64,000 nt of DNA from Lentilactobacillus kosonis (GCF_003864335.1 NZ_BEXA01000005.1:33073-97072); one strand, 5' to 3'. Positions 1 through 8,204 are shown, counted from the stretch's first letter. Notes: a model not told the origin generated them from the letters alone. Numbers and translations are program-made.

Positions 1-967
1 GTAGATTCAAAGCGACTTGTAGCACCCCGCCGACTGCCGTGAAGCCAAAGATTCCTGCTGCAACTGCCATTAAGAACTGATTGGTTAATGTGCCAATTGA
101 GAATAGTGCTAGCAATGAAATCAACGTTGAACAAAGTAAGACTTTTTCTTCAGCCACCCCGATTTTTAAAATAACGAACGTGGCAATTACCCCTGCAATA
201 GACCCAATGCTGTAAAGCGAAAGCAATCCATGAGCCATGATTAGCGAAAGTCCTAATTTACGTTGGGCAAACACGGTGATCCACTGGGTAAATAAAATCA
301 TAATTGCCATCGAGGTATAACCATACATTGACAAAGCCACGGCTGAAATTAACTTTCTAATACCGTGAAGCTGATTGTCAGTTTGCTCAGCCGATATCGT
401 CTCAACACTAACATCGGGAAACTTAACCGACCACATAAGCCACAAGTTGATAATCAATAACCCACAGGGAAGAATAAATGACCAACCAAACCATAACTTA
501 TTGGTTTCAAGTGTCGCAACGATTAATGGTAAGATGAACTCGCCCAATGACATAAATGCTTTAATAAAAACATTAGATGCTCCAGCGTTACCACCCATTT
601 CAATAAATGTTGGATAAGTTCCGGCATCAAAGGCTGAGTTAGCGACTCCTGCTAAAATAGCTAACCCGTATGCCATAACCAAGTTAGTTGTGAATGGCAT
701 CCCAATGAAGAATACTAAGTAACTCATCATTCCCAGCATCACCATCCGCTTACGACCAAATCGATCGGACAGGTATCCAAATAAGAAATATGCAATTAAC
801 TTACCAATTCCAATCCCAGAAATTACGTATGAGACCGTTGCAATTGGTACATGCCAGAATTTTCCTAATGACTGCATGTTTTGCGTTAAGATGATTAACC
901 CAATTCCATGAATTATGTAGTTGATATATAAAATTAGTGATAATTTTTTTCTTAATGTTGGTTCCAT
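1..967 (-). CDS. MFS transporter, C-terminal end beyond the window
   Basis: This is an integral membrane transporter of the major facilitator superfamily. About 322 codons lie in the window and the C-terminus runs off the left edge. The ATG at 967 follows a clear AAGGAGTG ribosome site. The typical MFS loop 2-3 motif is visible (GYLSDRFGRKR, around residues 63-73), and hydrophobic helices follow throughout. The substrate cannot be read from the sequence; single-component import or export of a small organic molecule is what the family does. It is preceded by a 36-codon leader ORF and a terminator with a competing stem, so its transcription is probably controlled by attenuation. The superfamily is certain, the substrate unknown. 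Confidence 0.85.
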   Translation of the reverse strand, partial: MEPTLRKKLSLILYINYIIHGIGLIILTQNMQSLGKFWHVPIATVSYVISGIGIGKLIAYFLFGYLSDRFGRKRMVMLGMMSYLVFFIGMPFTTNLVMAYGLAILAGVANSAFDAGTYPTFIEMGGNAGASNVFIKAFMSLGEFILPLIVATLETNKLWFGWSFILPCGLLIINLWLMWSVKFPDVSVETISAEQTDNQLHGIRKLISAVALSMYGYTSMAIMILFTQWITVFAQRKLGLSLIMAHGLLSLYSIGSIAGVIATFVILKIGVAEEKVLLCSTLISLLALFSIGTLTNQFLMAVAAGIFGFTAVGGVLQVALNL

Positions 968-990
968 TTAATTCACTCCTTAAAATAATA

Positions 991-1023
991 AAAAAAGGAC
1001 CAGCTAGAAAATCTAGCTGGTCC
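991..1023 (-). terminator. Attenuator terminator upstream of the MFS gene
   Basis: Read on the minus strand, an 11-bp perfect stem (GGACCAGCTAG paired with CTAGCTGGTCC) is followed by six T. It ends only 24 bases before the MFS start codon, so it must be passed for the gene to be expressed. The 5' arm can instead pair with an identical element at 1063-1070, which makes this a conditional terminator. Confidence 0.85.
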
Positions 1024-1062
1024 TTGTCTTTTTTGAAAACTCTAAAGACTAAAACACTAATT

Positions 1063-1087
1063 CCAGCTAGACTCATCGCCTAGCTGG
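1063..1087 (-). promoter_or_regulatory. Competing stem (antiterminator / anti-antiterminator) of the MFS leader
   Basis: On the minus strand CCAGCTAG (1087-1080) and CTAGCTGG (1070-1063) form an 8-bp stem. The second arm is also fully complementary to the 5' arm of the terminator at 991-1023. The three elements therefore allow two mutually exclusive folds, as in classic leader-peptide attenuators. The alternative pairing is read from the sequence; the regulation is inferred. Confidence 0.75.
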
Positions 1088-1101
1088 TCAACCATCATCG
1101 G

Positions 1102-1212
1102 TTAAACTCTGCTTAGACGTGAACGCATGTGCGTCCACGCAAAAGCAGACGCTATCTCAGTAAATAGATAGCTATAATAAAACGCATTTACTTGATGATT
1201 AGTTAGTGTCAT
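1102..1212 (-). CDS. Leader peptide of the MFS attenuator (36 aa)
   Basis: This short ORF starts at an ATG (1212) about ten bases after an AAAGGAAG ribosome site and ends 15 bases before the competing stem. The peptide is rich in aromatic residues (FYYSYLF around residues 11-17, then F24 and W26) and ends in an arginine-rich tail with an R-S-R motif. Two hairpins lie inside the coding sequence: GCTATCT/AGATAGC at 1151-1172, and a long one with TCTGCTT/AAGCAGA at its base at 1108-1149. No T-box core is present. Its position before a conditional terminator suggests it controls transcription through ribosome stalling. The signal could be aromatic amino acid supply or a ribosome-binding drug. Confidence 0.65.
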   Translation of the reverse strand: MTLTNHQVNAFYYSYLFTEIASAFAWTHMRSRLSRV

Positions 1213-1378
1213 AGTTTTCGGCTTCCTTTCGTTTTTTATGTTGAATCTATTAAAACAATTAACTTATCGGTTGTCAACACTCATTTCAATTTAATTCAAT
1301 TTTAATCAAAAGCGAATCAACATATTTACTAAAAAAATAAGGTACCAGCCAAATAATAGCAGTACCTTAACCAATTCA

Positions 1379-2140
1379 TTATTTAATTTCTTCGAGTCCT
1401 TGGCGTTTCCGGCCTTTATTGAACCATGGACTGACAGTAAATGCCAAGACATCATTAACCACATATACTGCTGAGTTAACTGCCATAGCCAACGTTGCGT
1501 CACCTTGGCTAAACGTAATCCCCCAAAGAATTAGTTGGAAGATTCCTGAGAACAACCACCAGAAATATTGATTACTGTAACGCATGAAGCACATGATTCC
1601 TGCAGTTAAGCTAACCGAGAAGCTCAATGCATCAACATATGGTCGCGGATCGTTAGTTAAGTGACCAATTAGCCAGCCAGAAATGGCATACACGGCTAGT
1701 GTTCCAACAATGGCAATCATCCATTGCTTAGCCCCAATTTTCGAATGTTATGAACAGTATCATCATTCCATGACTTAACCGATAAGAGGATCGGTAAATC
1801 AAGGGTTGCAATATACGCCAATTGTTCAAACATTGATAGGTAATTTTTGGCGGTCCAACCCGCATATATAAAGCAGATTGATGATAAAATTCCTAGCCAT
1901 CCGTTAACAGCTTTGGCAGCACTAATTGATAAAATACACAATACGCCTAATGTTGTTCCAATAAAGGTTATAAATGCCAATGGTGTAATGGGATTAGAGA
2001 CTAACGTCATAATTTGAAGCCCCATTGAAAACCAAAAAAACGTAATAATTTTGTTGGGGCCAACCCTTAACCTGGTTAACTAACCACTTAAAGTACGTAA
2101 TTAAATTATGTCGTTCGTTTGTTGATACTGAATTATCCAA
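1379..2140 (-). pseudogene. pnuC: PnuC-family nicotinamide riboside transporter, two frameshifts
   Basis: PnuC imports nicotinamide riboside by facilitated diffusion, with trapping by cytoplasmic phosphorylation. The reading frame starts at a TTG (2140) after GGGAGTGG. After repair it gives about 250 residues, normal for PnuC, with several membrane helices and family stretches such as NGWLGILSSICFIYAG and RPYVDALSFSVS. One extra T in a run of seven (plus-strand 2034-2040) and one missing A (plus-strand 1738-1741) break the frame. Both are homopolymer events, so sequencing error is as likely as real loss. A pair of palindromes covers the promoter. Family assignment is from sequence pattern recognition. 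Confidence 0.8.
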
Positions 2141-2182
2141 AATTTTCCACTCCCAATAATTAGTTGGGCTGCAGCCTTAATA

Positions 2183-2253
2183 CTATATATAGCGTCATAT
2201 TTAAAAAACAACACTATATATAGTATATCCGGATTGACTTAAAGTCAATCACT
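2183..2253 (-). promoter_or_regulatory. pnuC promoter with twin palindromic operators
   Basis: On the minus strand TTGACT and TACTAT are separated by 17 bases and form a good promoter. The 10-bp palindrome CTATATATAG occurs at 2214-2223, overlapping the -10, and again at 2183-2192, exactly 31 bp (three helical turns) away. A third inverted repeat, ATTGACTT/AAGTCAAT at 2233-2249, covers the -35. This looks like repressor control of pnuC. I do not recognise the regulator. Confidence 0.6.
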
Positions 2254-2320
2254 GGTTGTGAACAATTTAGTTATATAGTTTTAAAACAACTTATTAATAC
2301 TACCAGTAAACCTAGTAAAT

Positions 2321-2345
2321 AAGCCAGCTAAATTTTAGCTGGCTT
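2321..2345 (-). terminator. Terminator of the glycosyltransferase operon
   Basis: A perfect stem (AAGCCAGCTAAA paired with TTTAGCTGGCTT, one-base loop) lies 24 bases after the stop of the GT2 gene. The T tract is weak on both strands. Confidence 0.6.
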
Positions 2346-2368
2346 GTCATTTATTAACTTTTTAATTA

Positions 2369-3637
2369 CTATTCACGTTTGGGACTTGTCCATGTGCCAC
2401 TACCCCGACCTAGAATTGTCTTAACAGCCCCTTTAAATGTCCAAACTAGACTTAACGGATTGATAATCCAATACACCATCGTATAGAGTGGCGCAAATAA
2501 CCAATATTTTATTTTAGCGCCATTAAAATCAAGAATCAATGCGGTTAATAATTGCATACCTCCTGCTAAGGATTCACTAGTAATCATTACAAATGAATAG
2601 ATGATGTAACGTAAAATGCCCTCATAGTTGCCAGTCATTAACAATGAGATAATTATGCCTACCAGAATTAATGTAGAGATAACAAAGAAAAACGACCAAA
2701 CAATTGAAAGGGTTGAATCTATAAACATTGTAAATTGATACTTATTTTTAATCGGATGATTGATGAACGCCATAATATTTGTTAACCACACTTCAGTACC
2801 ACCCTTTGCCCATCGACTACGTTGACGGAATAACTCACCAAATTTTTCTGGCACTGTCATATTAAACATAATTTCTGGAGCAAACTTTGGCACAGTTCCT
2901 TTTAAATGTTGGTCCCAGGCAATACTAATATCCTCGGTGGCTCGATCTTGGCGAAAACCTCCCACCTCAAAAAGGGCCGCTTTCTTGTACATTGTATTAG
3001 CTCCACTATAAGCGTACATCGAATTATTAATTGCACTTTGACTTCGCTTAATAATGCCAACAATACTCGAGAATTCAACTGTTTGCGATTTGCCCAAAAT
3101 TGTTGTGCGATTTTGAACATCCATATTAGCTGTAACTGCAGCTGTATTAATGTCTGAATCATGGGTAAAGTAGTCCATATACTTTTTTAGGGCATCTGGT
3201 TCGGGTAACGTGTCAGCGTCATTACTTAAAATATACTCACCTTGGGCAAAGAACATACCCACATTAAAAGCGTGAGCCTTTCCCTTATTCGCATCAATTC
3301 GAATTACCCGTAAATTAGCATACTTAGTTTGTAACTGAGCCAAAATTGTGGGAGTTGCATCCGTCGAGCCGTCATCCATAACTAATATTTCATAGTTTTC
3401 GTAGTTCAATTTATTAAATAAATAGTCAAGTGTGCTGGCAATCATGACCTCTTCATTATGTGCTGGAATCATTATCGTAATTAGCGGCTCAGCAATTTCT
3501 TCATCAGGTATCGCCTCAAGGTTTTCTCGATTGAAAATCCGATACATTATGGCACCCCAGAACCAAAAAAAGGCTCCTAATACTGGATAGAGTGACAACA
3601 ATAATACCATCCACTGTAAAAACCCCATATATCCCAT
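2369..3637 (-). CDS. Membrane-bound family 2 glycosyltransferase (polysaccharide synthase)
   Basis: This 422-residue processive GT2 enzyme resembles poly-N-acetylglucosamine and hyaluronan/cellulose synthases. It has an N-terminal membrane helix, then the catalytic domain with DDGSTD (88-93), the NDADT metal-binding DxD (139-143), TED (234-236) and QRSRW (272-276), then about four C-terminal helices. These motifs mark a synthase that polymerises a sugar nucleotide and extrudes the chain. It follows the 173-residue membrane protein by 2 bases with an AAGGAAG ribosome site, and that gene follows a degenerate EAL gene, so the three form one operon. The product may be an extracellular glycan. The exact sugar cannot be told. 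Confidence 0.85.
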   Translation of the reverse strand: MGYMGFLQWMVLLLSLYPVLGAFFWFWGAIMYRIFNRENLEAIPDEEIAEPLITIMIPAHNEEVMIASTLDYLFNKLNYENYEILVMDDGSTDATPTILAQLQTKYANLRVIRIDANKGKAHAFNVGMFFAQGEYILSNDADTLPEPDALKKYMDYFTHDSDINTAAVTANMDVQNRTTILGKSQTVEFSSIVGIIKRSQSAINNSMYAYSGANTMYKKAALFEVGGFRQDRATEDISIAWDQHLKGTVPKFAPEIMFNMTVPEKFGELFRQRSRWAKGGTEVWLTNIMAFINHPIKNKYQFTMFIDSTLSIVWSFFFVISTLILVGIIISLLMTGNYEGILRYIIYSFVMITSESLAGGMQLLTALILDFNGAKIKYWLFAPLYTMVYWIINPLSLVWTFKGAVKTILGRGSGTWTSPKRE

Positions 3638-3639
3638 AT

Positions 3640-4161
3640 CTAATCTTCCTTATCTTCATTATCGATTTCCTTAACTAAATCGAGTAATTTACCATTTTCA
3701 ATATTTAACTCTTCCGGGATAACTAGGGTCCTAACCTTGTATCGATATTCTTGTTCACCATACTTCTCAGTCGCAAATGCTTCCATTCTATTAATAATGA
3801 CCTCTCGCTTAATGGGATCAAAGTTTGGCCAATTATTCAGATAATGTTTACTACGCTCTTGCTGAATGATTGCCATTGAAATTGAAAATCCACCAATGAT
3901 CACAAATGAAAATACCAAGATAATCATCAAAAATATCCCGAACGAAACCACATCATCTAATCGAAGATCAATTCCAACAATTTTAAGGTGTTGCTTTGTA
4001 AACACGATGGATACGAAGGTGACTGGAATAACAACACCAATCCAACCCAGTAGGGCAATTAAGATCTGCTTGGATTTTAATCCCCAATGCCCCCGTTCAA
4101 AAAATTCATCAGTGTAGTTGCTTTGATCACCACGTTGCCCATTTTTTTTAGTCATTTGCAT
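3640..4161 (-). CDS. Two-helix membrane protein of the GT2 operon
   Basis: This 173-residue protein has two predicted membrane helices (roughly residues 33-55 and 73-100) and a charged cytoplasmic C-terminus. The ATG at 4161 follows AAGGTGG. It sits between the EAL-like gene and the glycan synthase with almost no gap, so it is probably a partner of the synthase, comparable in position to the small accessory subunits of Pga/Ica systems. I see no homology to those subunits strong enough to name it. Confidence 0.7.
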   Translation of the reverse strand: MQMTKKNGQRGDQSNYTDEFFERGHWGLKSKQILIALLGWIGVVIPVTFVSIVFTKQHLKIVGIDLRLDDVVSFGIFLMIILVFSFVIIGGFSISMAIIQQERSKHYLNNWPNFDPIKREVIINRMEAFATEKYGEQEYRYKVRTLVIPEELNIENGKLLDLVKEIDNEDKED

Positions 4162-4170
4162 GTCACCACC

Positions 4171-4958
4171 TTATTCTTGAATCTCCATTGGCTTACCAGT
4201 GTAATACCCTTGGACATAATTAATGCCCAGTTGTTTAGCTAAGCCATAATCAGCGTCAGTTTCCACTTTAGCAAGCACTACCACAATCCCGTGCTCTTTA
4301 GCAAAGGTAACCCATGAACCTAGGTTCACATCTAACCACTCATGAGGTTCTGTTTTTCGATATTCATCCATAGAACACTTAATATAATCTATTGACTCAA
4401 CCAACTCATTTAACTTATTAAAATCCTTAGTAGTTGTGCCAACTGAATCAACACTAAATCTGGCCCCAAGTGATCTAGCCAATCTGATTCGTTCTAATAC
4501 CGCTTTTTCTCGCCAGCCTTCTATACTAGCTAATTCAGTTTCGATTACTAACTGATGGTCTTGATTAATACTAATGACTGATTTAATAAATGGCTCGAAG
4601 CTGGGATTTAACAACTGTTCTGTGGATAGATTAATTGCCACATCCTGTCCATTAGGAATTGACTTTATGGCTTCTTTCATTAACGCTAAAAATTGCTTTA
4701 ACGTTAATAAATTAGGTCGCCATGGGACCTGCCATTGGCCTTCATCATTCATCTCTCGCAACAACAATTCATATCCCAACAGATTGGATTCATTATCAAA
4801 CTGGGGTTGGCCAAAAACTTTAAATTTCCATGCGGTCCCGTCCTTCTTTGACGGTCATAGTTTCTTGAATAACCAATATATGCTATCGTTACGGCACCAA
4901 AAAACGCCAAAATAATAATGGTTGCGGTAACTAATTTATTAATAAACATTGTAAACAA
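4171..4958 (-). pseudogene. Membrane-anchored degenerate EAL-domain protein, one frameshift
   Basis: An N-terminal membrane helix is followed by an EAL domain: GYELLLR replaces the EAL signature, INLS is kept, the DDFGTG loop reads DSVGTT, and the AEGVE element reads LAKVETD. Several catalytic acidic residues of c-di-GMP phosphodiesterases are therefore changed, so it may bind a nucleotide rather than cleave it. A missing A in a three-A run (plus-strand 4847-4849) separates the anchor from the domain; restoring it gives one frame of about 262 codons. The start is a TTG at 4958 or an ATG at 4949. It is the first gene of the GT2 operon and could regulate the synthase. No GGDEF gene is present in the window. 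Confidence 0.7.
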
Positions 4959-5140
4959 TTTAATAACCTACTTAATATGGATTCTAAAAGCTAATAATTA
5001 TACTAATTAAGATAACTATAAGTCAACTCAACCAAATTTGAATTAATTGTGGTTATACTCCCCACTGAAGAGCAAATAATACCCCCAAAATATTAAAATT
5101 AGTTATAATTTGGATAGATTTATAAAGGGGGATTTTAAAT

Positions 5141-5539
5141 ATGACACAACAATTAGGCGAACACGATCTCGGAACATACGATTACGTTTCGGATGCATAT
5201 AACAGCAACATGCGAATTTCAGAATACAAATTACCCAATTCTTTACCTGATGGTGATCAAACTGTATTCGATACTGACGTTATTAAGATGACCATGAATA
5301 TTCAAAATCAACGGGTGGTTAAGGTAACCATCATCACTCCTGAACCAACCTCTTCAACCTACATGCAAGTATTTGAAGGATTCGAATTCGGGTTAGATGC
5401 ATTAGGTACGTGGATCAATACCTATCATCGATCTACCTCGACTCATGGCAAGGCTTCTGACGTTGTTAATGGTATTCTCGCTAGCTATAACACCACTGAA
5501 GCAAATGTATTAACTGTTAGTTTAACTAGAGCTGATTAG
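5141..5539 (+). CDS. Unknown 132-residue cytoplasmic protein
   Basis: I do not recognise this protein. It has no signal peptide or membrane helix. The ribosome site is excellent (AAAGGGGGAT, 9 bases before the ATG), and a TATAAT lies about 30 bases upstream of it, so it is very probably expressed as a single gene. The sequence has a mildly acidic composition and alternating hydrophobic stretches that suggest a compact alpha/beta fold. A 22-bp perfect palindrome follows 30 bases after the stop. Neighbouring genes give no functional hint. Confidence 0.7.
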   Translation: MTQQLGEHDLGTYDYVSDAYNSNMRISEYKLPNSLPDGDQTVFDTDVIKMTMNIQNQRVVKVTIITPEPTSSTYMQVFEGFEFGLDALGTWINTYHRSTSTHGKASDVVNGILASYNTTEANVLTVSLTRAD

Positions 5540-5569
5540 TATAACCAATAAGTTATATAATCAAGTTCT

Positions 5570-5591
5570 AATACATTGTGCACAATGTATT
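5570..5591. repeat. Perfect 22-bp palindrome
   Basis: The half site AATACATTGTG is followed directly by its exact reverse complement with no loop. No T tract follows, so it is not a standard terminator. It could be a protein-binding site or a transcript-end hairpin of the gene at 5141-5539. Confidence 0.6.
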
Positions 5592-5694
5592 ACTTTAACC
5601 GAATGCCTGAATTTTGCAAGATATATTTTGTAACTTAATAATTTGTAAATTAGTTGTCATTTATATTAGCCGTAGTTGCTGGTATAATTTTATG

Positions 5695-5789
5695 TTGTCA
5701 TGATAACTTCAGATTGAATAGCAAAGATTATTTTTAAATCATTTGATAGATGTCAGTGGCCCGGGCTTTGCCTGCGCGCTGACTTTTTT
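5695..5789 (+). ncRNA. Candidate small RNA (about 95 nt) with its own promoter and terminator
   Basis: An extended -10 element (TG-G-TATAAT, with TATAAT at 5683-5688) is followed after about 60 bases by a strong GC-rich terminator: GTCAGTG paired with CGCTGAC at 5752-5783, an inner GCCCGGGC element, then TTTTTT at 5784-5789. No ORF with a ribosome site lies between. The region 5540-5905 has no other gene. The next gene, glpF, starts 115 bases after the terminator and must use another promoter. Existence is inferred from the promoter-terminator pair only. Confidence 0.45.
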
Positions 5790-5905
5790 ATTTCTAATAT
5801 ATTTTACTTACTGTATTTGCAATTTAAATTTACTCAATTCTATTACCCGATTTAAATAATTTGCTGGTCATTCTGAAAAAAACAAATTAGAAAAGAGTGA
5901 AGACG

Positions 5906-6640
5906 ATGACGTACAGCCTACTCATTCGAGTAATTGCTGAATTTATTGGTACTGCCTTATTGGTGATTTTAGGTAATGGTTCCGTGGCCAATGTGGATTT
6001 AAAAGGCACTAAAGGAAACAACGGCGGTTGGATATTAATTGGACTTGGATATGGTGCTGGGGTTATGATTCCCGCCATGATGTTTGCCACAGTTTCTGGA
6101 GCCCAAATCAATCCAGCACTAACTTTGGCAATGGCCCTCAATGGGTTATTCCCATGGGGAGAGGTAGTTCCCTACATCCTAGCGCAACTTTTAGGCGCTA
6201 TGCTCGGTCAATTGATCGTTGTCTGGAGCTACAAGCCCTACTATGATAAGACCGAAAATCCTCGAGCAATTCTAGGGACATTTTCAACCATTGATAATGC
6301 TGATTCTAATCGGGATGGTTTCATCAACGAGTTTGTTGGTACCTTTATCCTGATTTTCGGTGCCTTAGCTATTACTCACGATATCGCATTTAAAGCCAAT
6401 ATTGGACTAGCTAACTTTACCCTTGGATTCTTAGTAATGACTTTAGTTGTTTCTCTTGGTGGAGCTACCGGTCCAGCATTAAATCCAGCTAGAGATCTAG
6501 GTCCTCGAATCATCCATGCTCTCTATCCTTTGAAGAACAAAGGTGATTCAATGTGGCACTATGCCTGGGTTCCAGTTGTTGCCCCACTCATCGCCGGAGT
6601 GGCTGCTGTCTTTGTATTTAAATTTATCTTCATGAATTAA
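5906..6640 (+). CDS. glpF: Aquaglyceroporin (glycerol facilitator)
   Basis: A six-helix channel of the MIP family, 244 residues, that passes glycerol, water and similar small molecules across the membrane. Both pore signatures are intact: NPA at 69-71 and NPA at 193-195. The second is followed by RDLGP, whose Asp is typical of glycerol facilitators rather than strict water channels. I chose the ATG at 5906; an upstream in-frame GTG at 5897 is possible but would sit too close to the weak GAGTGA ribosome site. It is a single gene with a terminator just behind it. In lactobacilli such channels can also pass lactic acid or dihydroxyacetone, which is family knowledge and not visible here. Confidence 0.9.
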   Translation: MTYSLLIRVIAEFIGTALLVILGNGSVANVDLKGTKGNNGGWILIGLGYGAGVMIPAMMFATVSGAQINPALTLAMALNGLFPWGEVVPYILAQLLGAMLGQLIVVWSYKPYYDKTENPRAILGTFSTIDNADSNRDGFINEFVGTFILIFGALAITHDIAFKANIGLANFTLGFLVMTLVVSLGGATGPALNPARDLGPRIIHALYPLKNKGDSMWHYAWVPVVAPLIAGVAAVFVFKFIFMN

Positions 6641-6644
6641 CAAT

Positions 6645-6679
6645 AAAAAACTGATGCTTTAATCGCATCACGGTTTTTT
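6645..6679 (+). terminator. Terminator of glpF
   Basis: AAAAACTGATGC pairs with GCATCacGGTTTTT around a seven-base loop, five bases after the glpF stop. The flanking A and T runs allow it to work in both directions, so it may also end the convergent gene at 6695. Confidence 0.75.
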
Positions 6680-6694
6680 ATATTTAGATTTTAA

Positions 6695-7879
6695 TTAATT
6701 TTTATAATTAATTGGCATTGTCACATCAAATTGACTGCCACGAATCACAAACGATTCTGAGTTACTCAATTCTGCAAAATACAGATGCACAAATCTTGGT
6801 CGATAAGTATCTGACTTACGGTTCAATAAAATGTGTAAATAGTAACTTCGCTTTGCATTTGGAGCTAGCTCTTCGCCCTGACCACTATCTATTACTGTCT
6901 TATCACTACTATTAATTTGCTTTTGGTCTGGTAACACGATTTGCTTTAACCCACCAACAATAATTGAATGACTAGAATTATTAGTTACCGTATATTGAGC
7001 TTTTAAATAAGTATAGGGGCCCGTAATTTCATTAGTATCAAAATCATTACCTGAGTTGAATCGTTGATCAGCATTCATTGGTTTATTAGTAGCAATCTTA
7101 ACTAGATCGACCGTTGTACTAACCTGACCAACACTTTGAGAGTGCTTAGTGGTGGTTGATAATCCTAATAAGGAAATTTTTCCATAATGATCACTGTAAA
7201 AATATTGACCAACTTTTCTGAGTGGTGCATGGCCGACGTTATTAGGATCGCTAACATCTGCCACCGGCATCTCATCATCACTACCACTACTTACGGCTGA
7301 TTCAGCCGTTCTGGTCATTAATGCCCCATGTAATGAGTGATTAATCATCGTGAAGCCAATCAACATTGCGACAATTAAAAAGCACAGATTGGCAATTAAT
7401 ATTAACCACCATGATTTATTCGTAGTTATCCAATCATTATTTTTGTATTTCGTGCGTCGACTCATATCATCAGAATTTTTAGTCGTTTCGATTTCTTGGA
7501 TGTATCTATCCTCATCGTCAGGAAGCGGTTGAGTATAAAGATCCCCAATTAAAATTCCCAAACTGAAAATAACAGCCATGATTCCCCATAGCTTTAGGTC
7601 AGGGAAATTTTTATTAGCATCAACCATTGATGAAACTAGTGCTAATCCTGTAAACAATGCTGGCACCCATTTAATTAGTCGTTGCTGTATATTTCTAAAA
7701 ATAATTTCACTCAAACCAGCTAATGCGATTAACAAGGAAAAGTAAAAGCCGAATAAATTACCCTCACTGCCAGTAGAATTAGCAAATGATAACGTCGCAT
7801 TAACTAACGACGACTGATATGAAATTACCAATGCCAATATTACAAAGATAATTCCAACAACTAGTTTAACTTTTTTCAA
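6695..7879 (-). CDS. Membrane protein with extracellular C-terminal domain, unknown function
   Basis: About 394 residues. I place the start at the TTG at 7879 because five G at 7887-7891 form an ideal ribosome site seven bases before it; an upstream ATG at 7996 would lack one. About four membrane helices occupy the N-terminal 120 residues, then an acidic linker, another helix (around residue 160-185) and a C-terminal domain of about 180 residues containing a beta-rich stretch (YTYLKAQYTVTNNSSHSIIV) like the Ig-like extracellular domains of the DUF4352 type. That comparison is tentative. It is a single gene with no functional partner nearby. Confidence 0.65.
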   Translation of the reverse strand: MKKVKLVVGIIFVILALVISYQSSLVNATLSFANSTGSEGNLFGFYFSLLIALAGLSEIIFRNIQQRLIKWVPALFTGLALVSSMVDANKNFPDLKLWGIMAVIFSLGILIGDLYTQPLPDDEDRYIQEIETTKNSDDMSRRTKYKNNDWITTNKSWWLILIANLCFLIVAMLIGFTMINHSLHGALMTRTAESAVSSGSDDEMPVADVSDPNNVGHAPLRKVGQYFYSDHYGKISLLGLSTTTKHSQSVGQVSTTVDLVKIATNKPMNADQRFNSGNDFDTNEITGPYTYLKAQYTVTNNSSHSIIVGGLKQIVLPDQKQINSSDKTVIDSGQGEELAPNAKRSYYLHILLNRKSDTYRPRFVHLYFAELSNSESFVIRGSQFDVTMPINYKN

Positions 7880-8047
7880 ATTTTTACCCCCTAGTGACAG
7901 AAATAATGATATCACAAGCGGGAATGATGTTTTGACATCCGAATAGAAATTTAACCTTTTCTGAAAATATTCCATCATCATAATTATTTCAATCAAATTT
8001 ATCTTGTCAGTAAATTATAGTTGACATTCTTATGAATAGTCTTTATA

Positions 8048-8074
8048 TTTAAATAGTAATTATTACTATTTAAA
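8048..8074 (+). promoter_or_regulatory. Palindrome abutting the ribosome site of the small basic protein
   Basis: TTTAAATAGTAA and TTACTATTTAAA form 12-bp arms around a three-base centre, ending two bases before the CGGAGG ribosome site of the ORF at 8088. It can be an operator on DNA or a hairpin at the 5' end of the mRNA. Confidence 0.55.
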
Positions 8075-8087
8075 CGGAGGCGTCAAT

Positions 8088-8204
8088 ATGGAAAAATTAG
8101 ATTTAGCTTCTTCATATCGCAAATTAAAGAGCCCCAATATCAAAACTCGTAAGCGAGCTTTAAAGGCGCTTCATGATGTTAAACGGCAAAAGGGAACTAA
8201 ATAG
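8088..8204 (+). CDS. Small basic protein, 38 residues
   Basis: A short ORF with a strong CGGAGG ribosome site seven bases before the ATG and its own terminator. The peptide has about 13 Lys or Arg in 38 residues and no membrane segment; the stretch SPNIKTRKRALKALH is typical of a short helical basic protein. I recall very short lactobacillus proteins of this kind being listed as putative metal homeostasis proteins, but I cannot confirm that here. The long palindrome at its 5' end suggests regulated expression. Confidence 0.65.
   Translation: MEKLDLASSYRKLKSPNIKTRKRALKALHDVKRQKGTK

Noticed and set aside
970..1250. T-box or other riboswitch in front of the MFS gene
   Set aside because: I find no T-box core sequence, and the translated leader with three competing stems explains the structure better.
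2906..3157. Open frame opposite the glycosyltransferase gene
   Set aside because: It lies antisense inside a clear GT2 gene and has no ribosome site. The same holds for the other long antisense frames, such as 5887-6141, 17730-17915, 21115-21435, 31958-32284 and 34806-35081.
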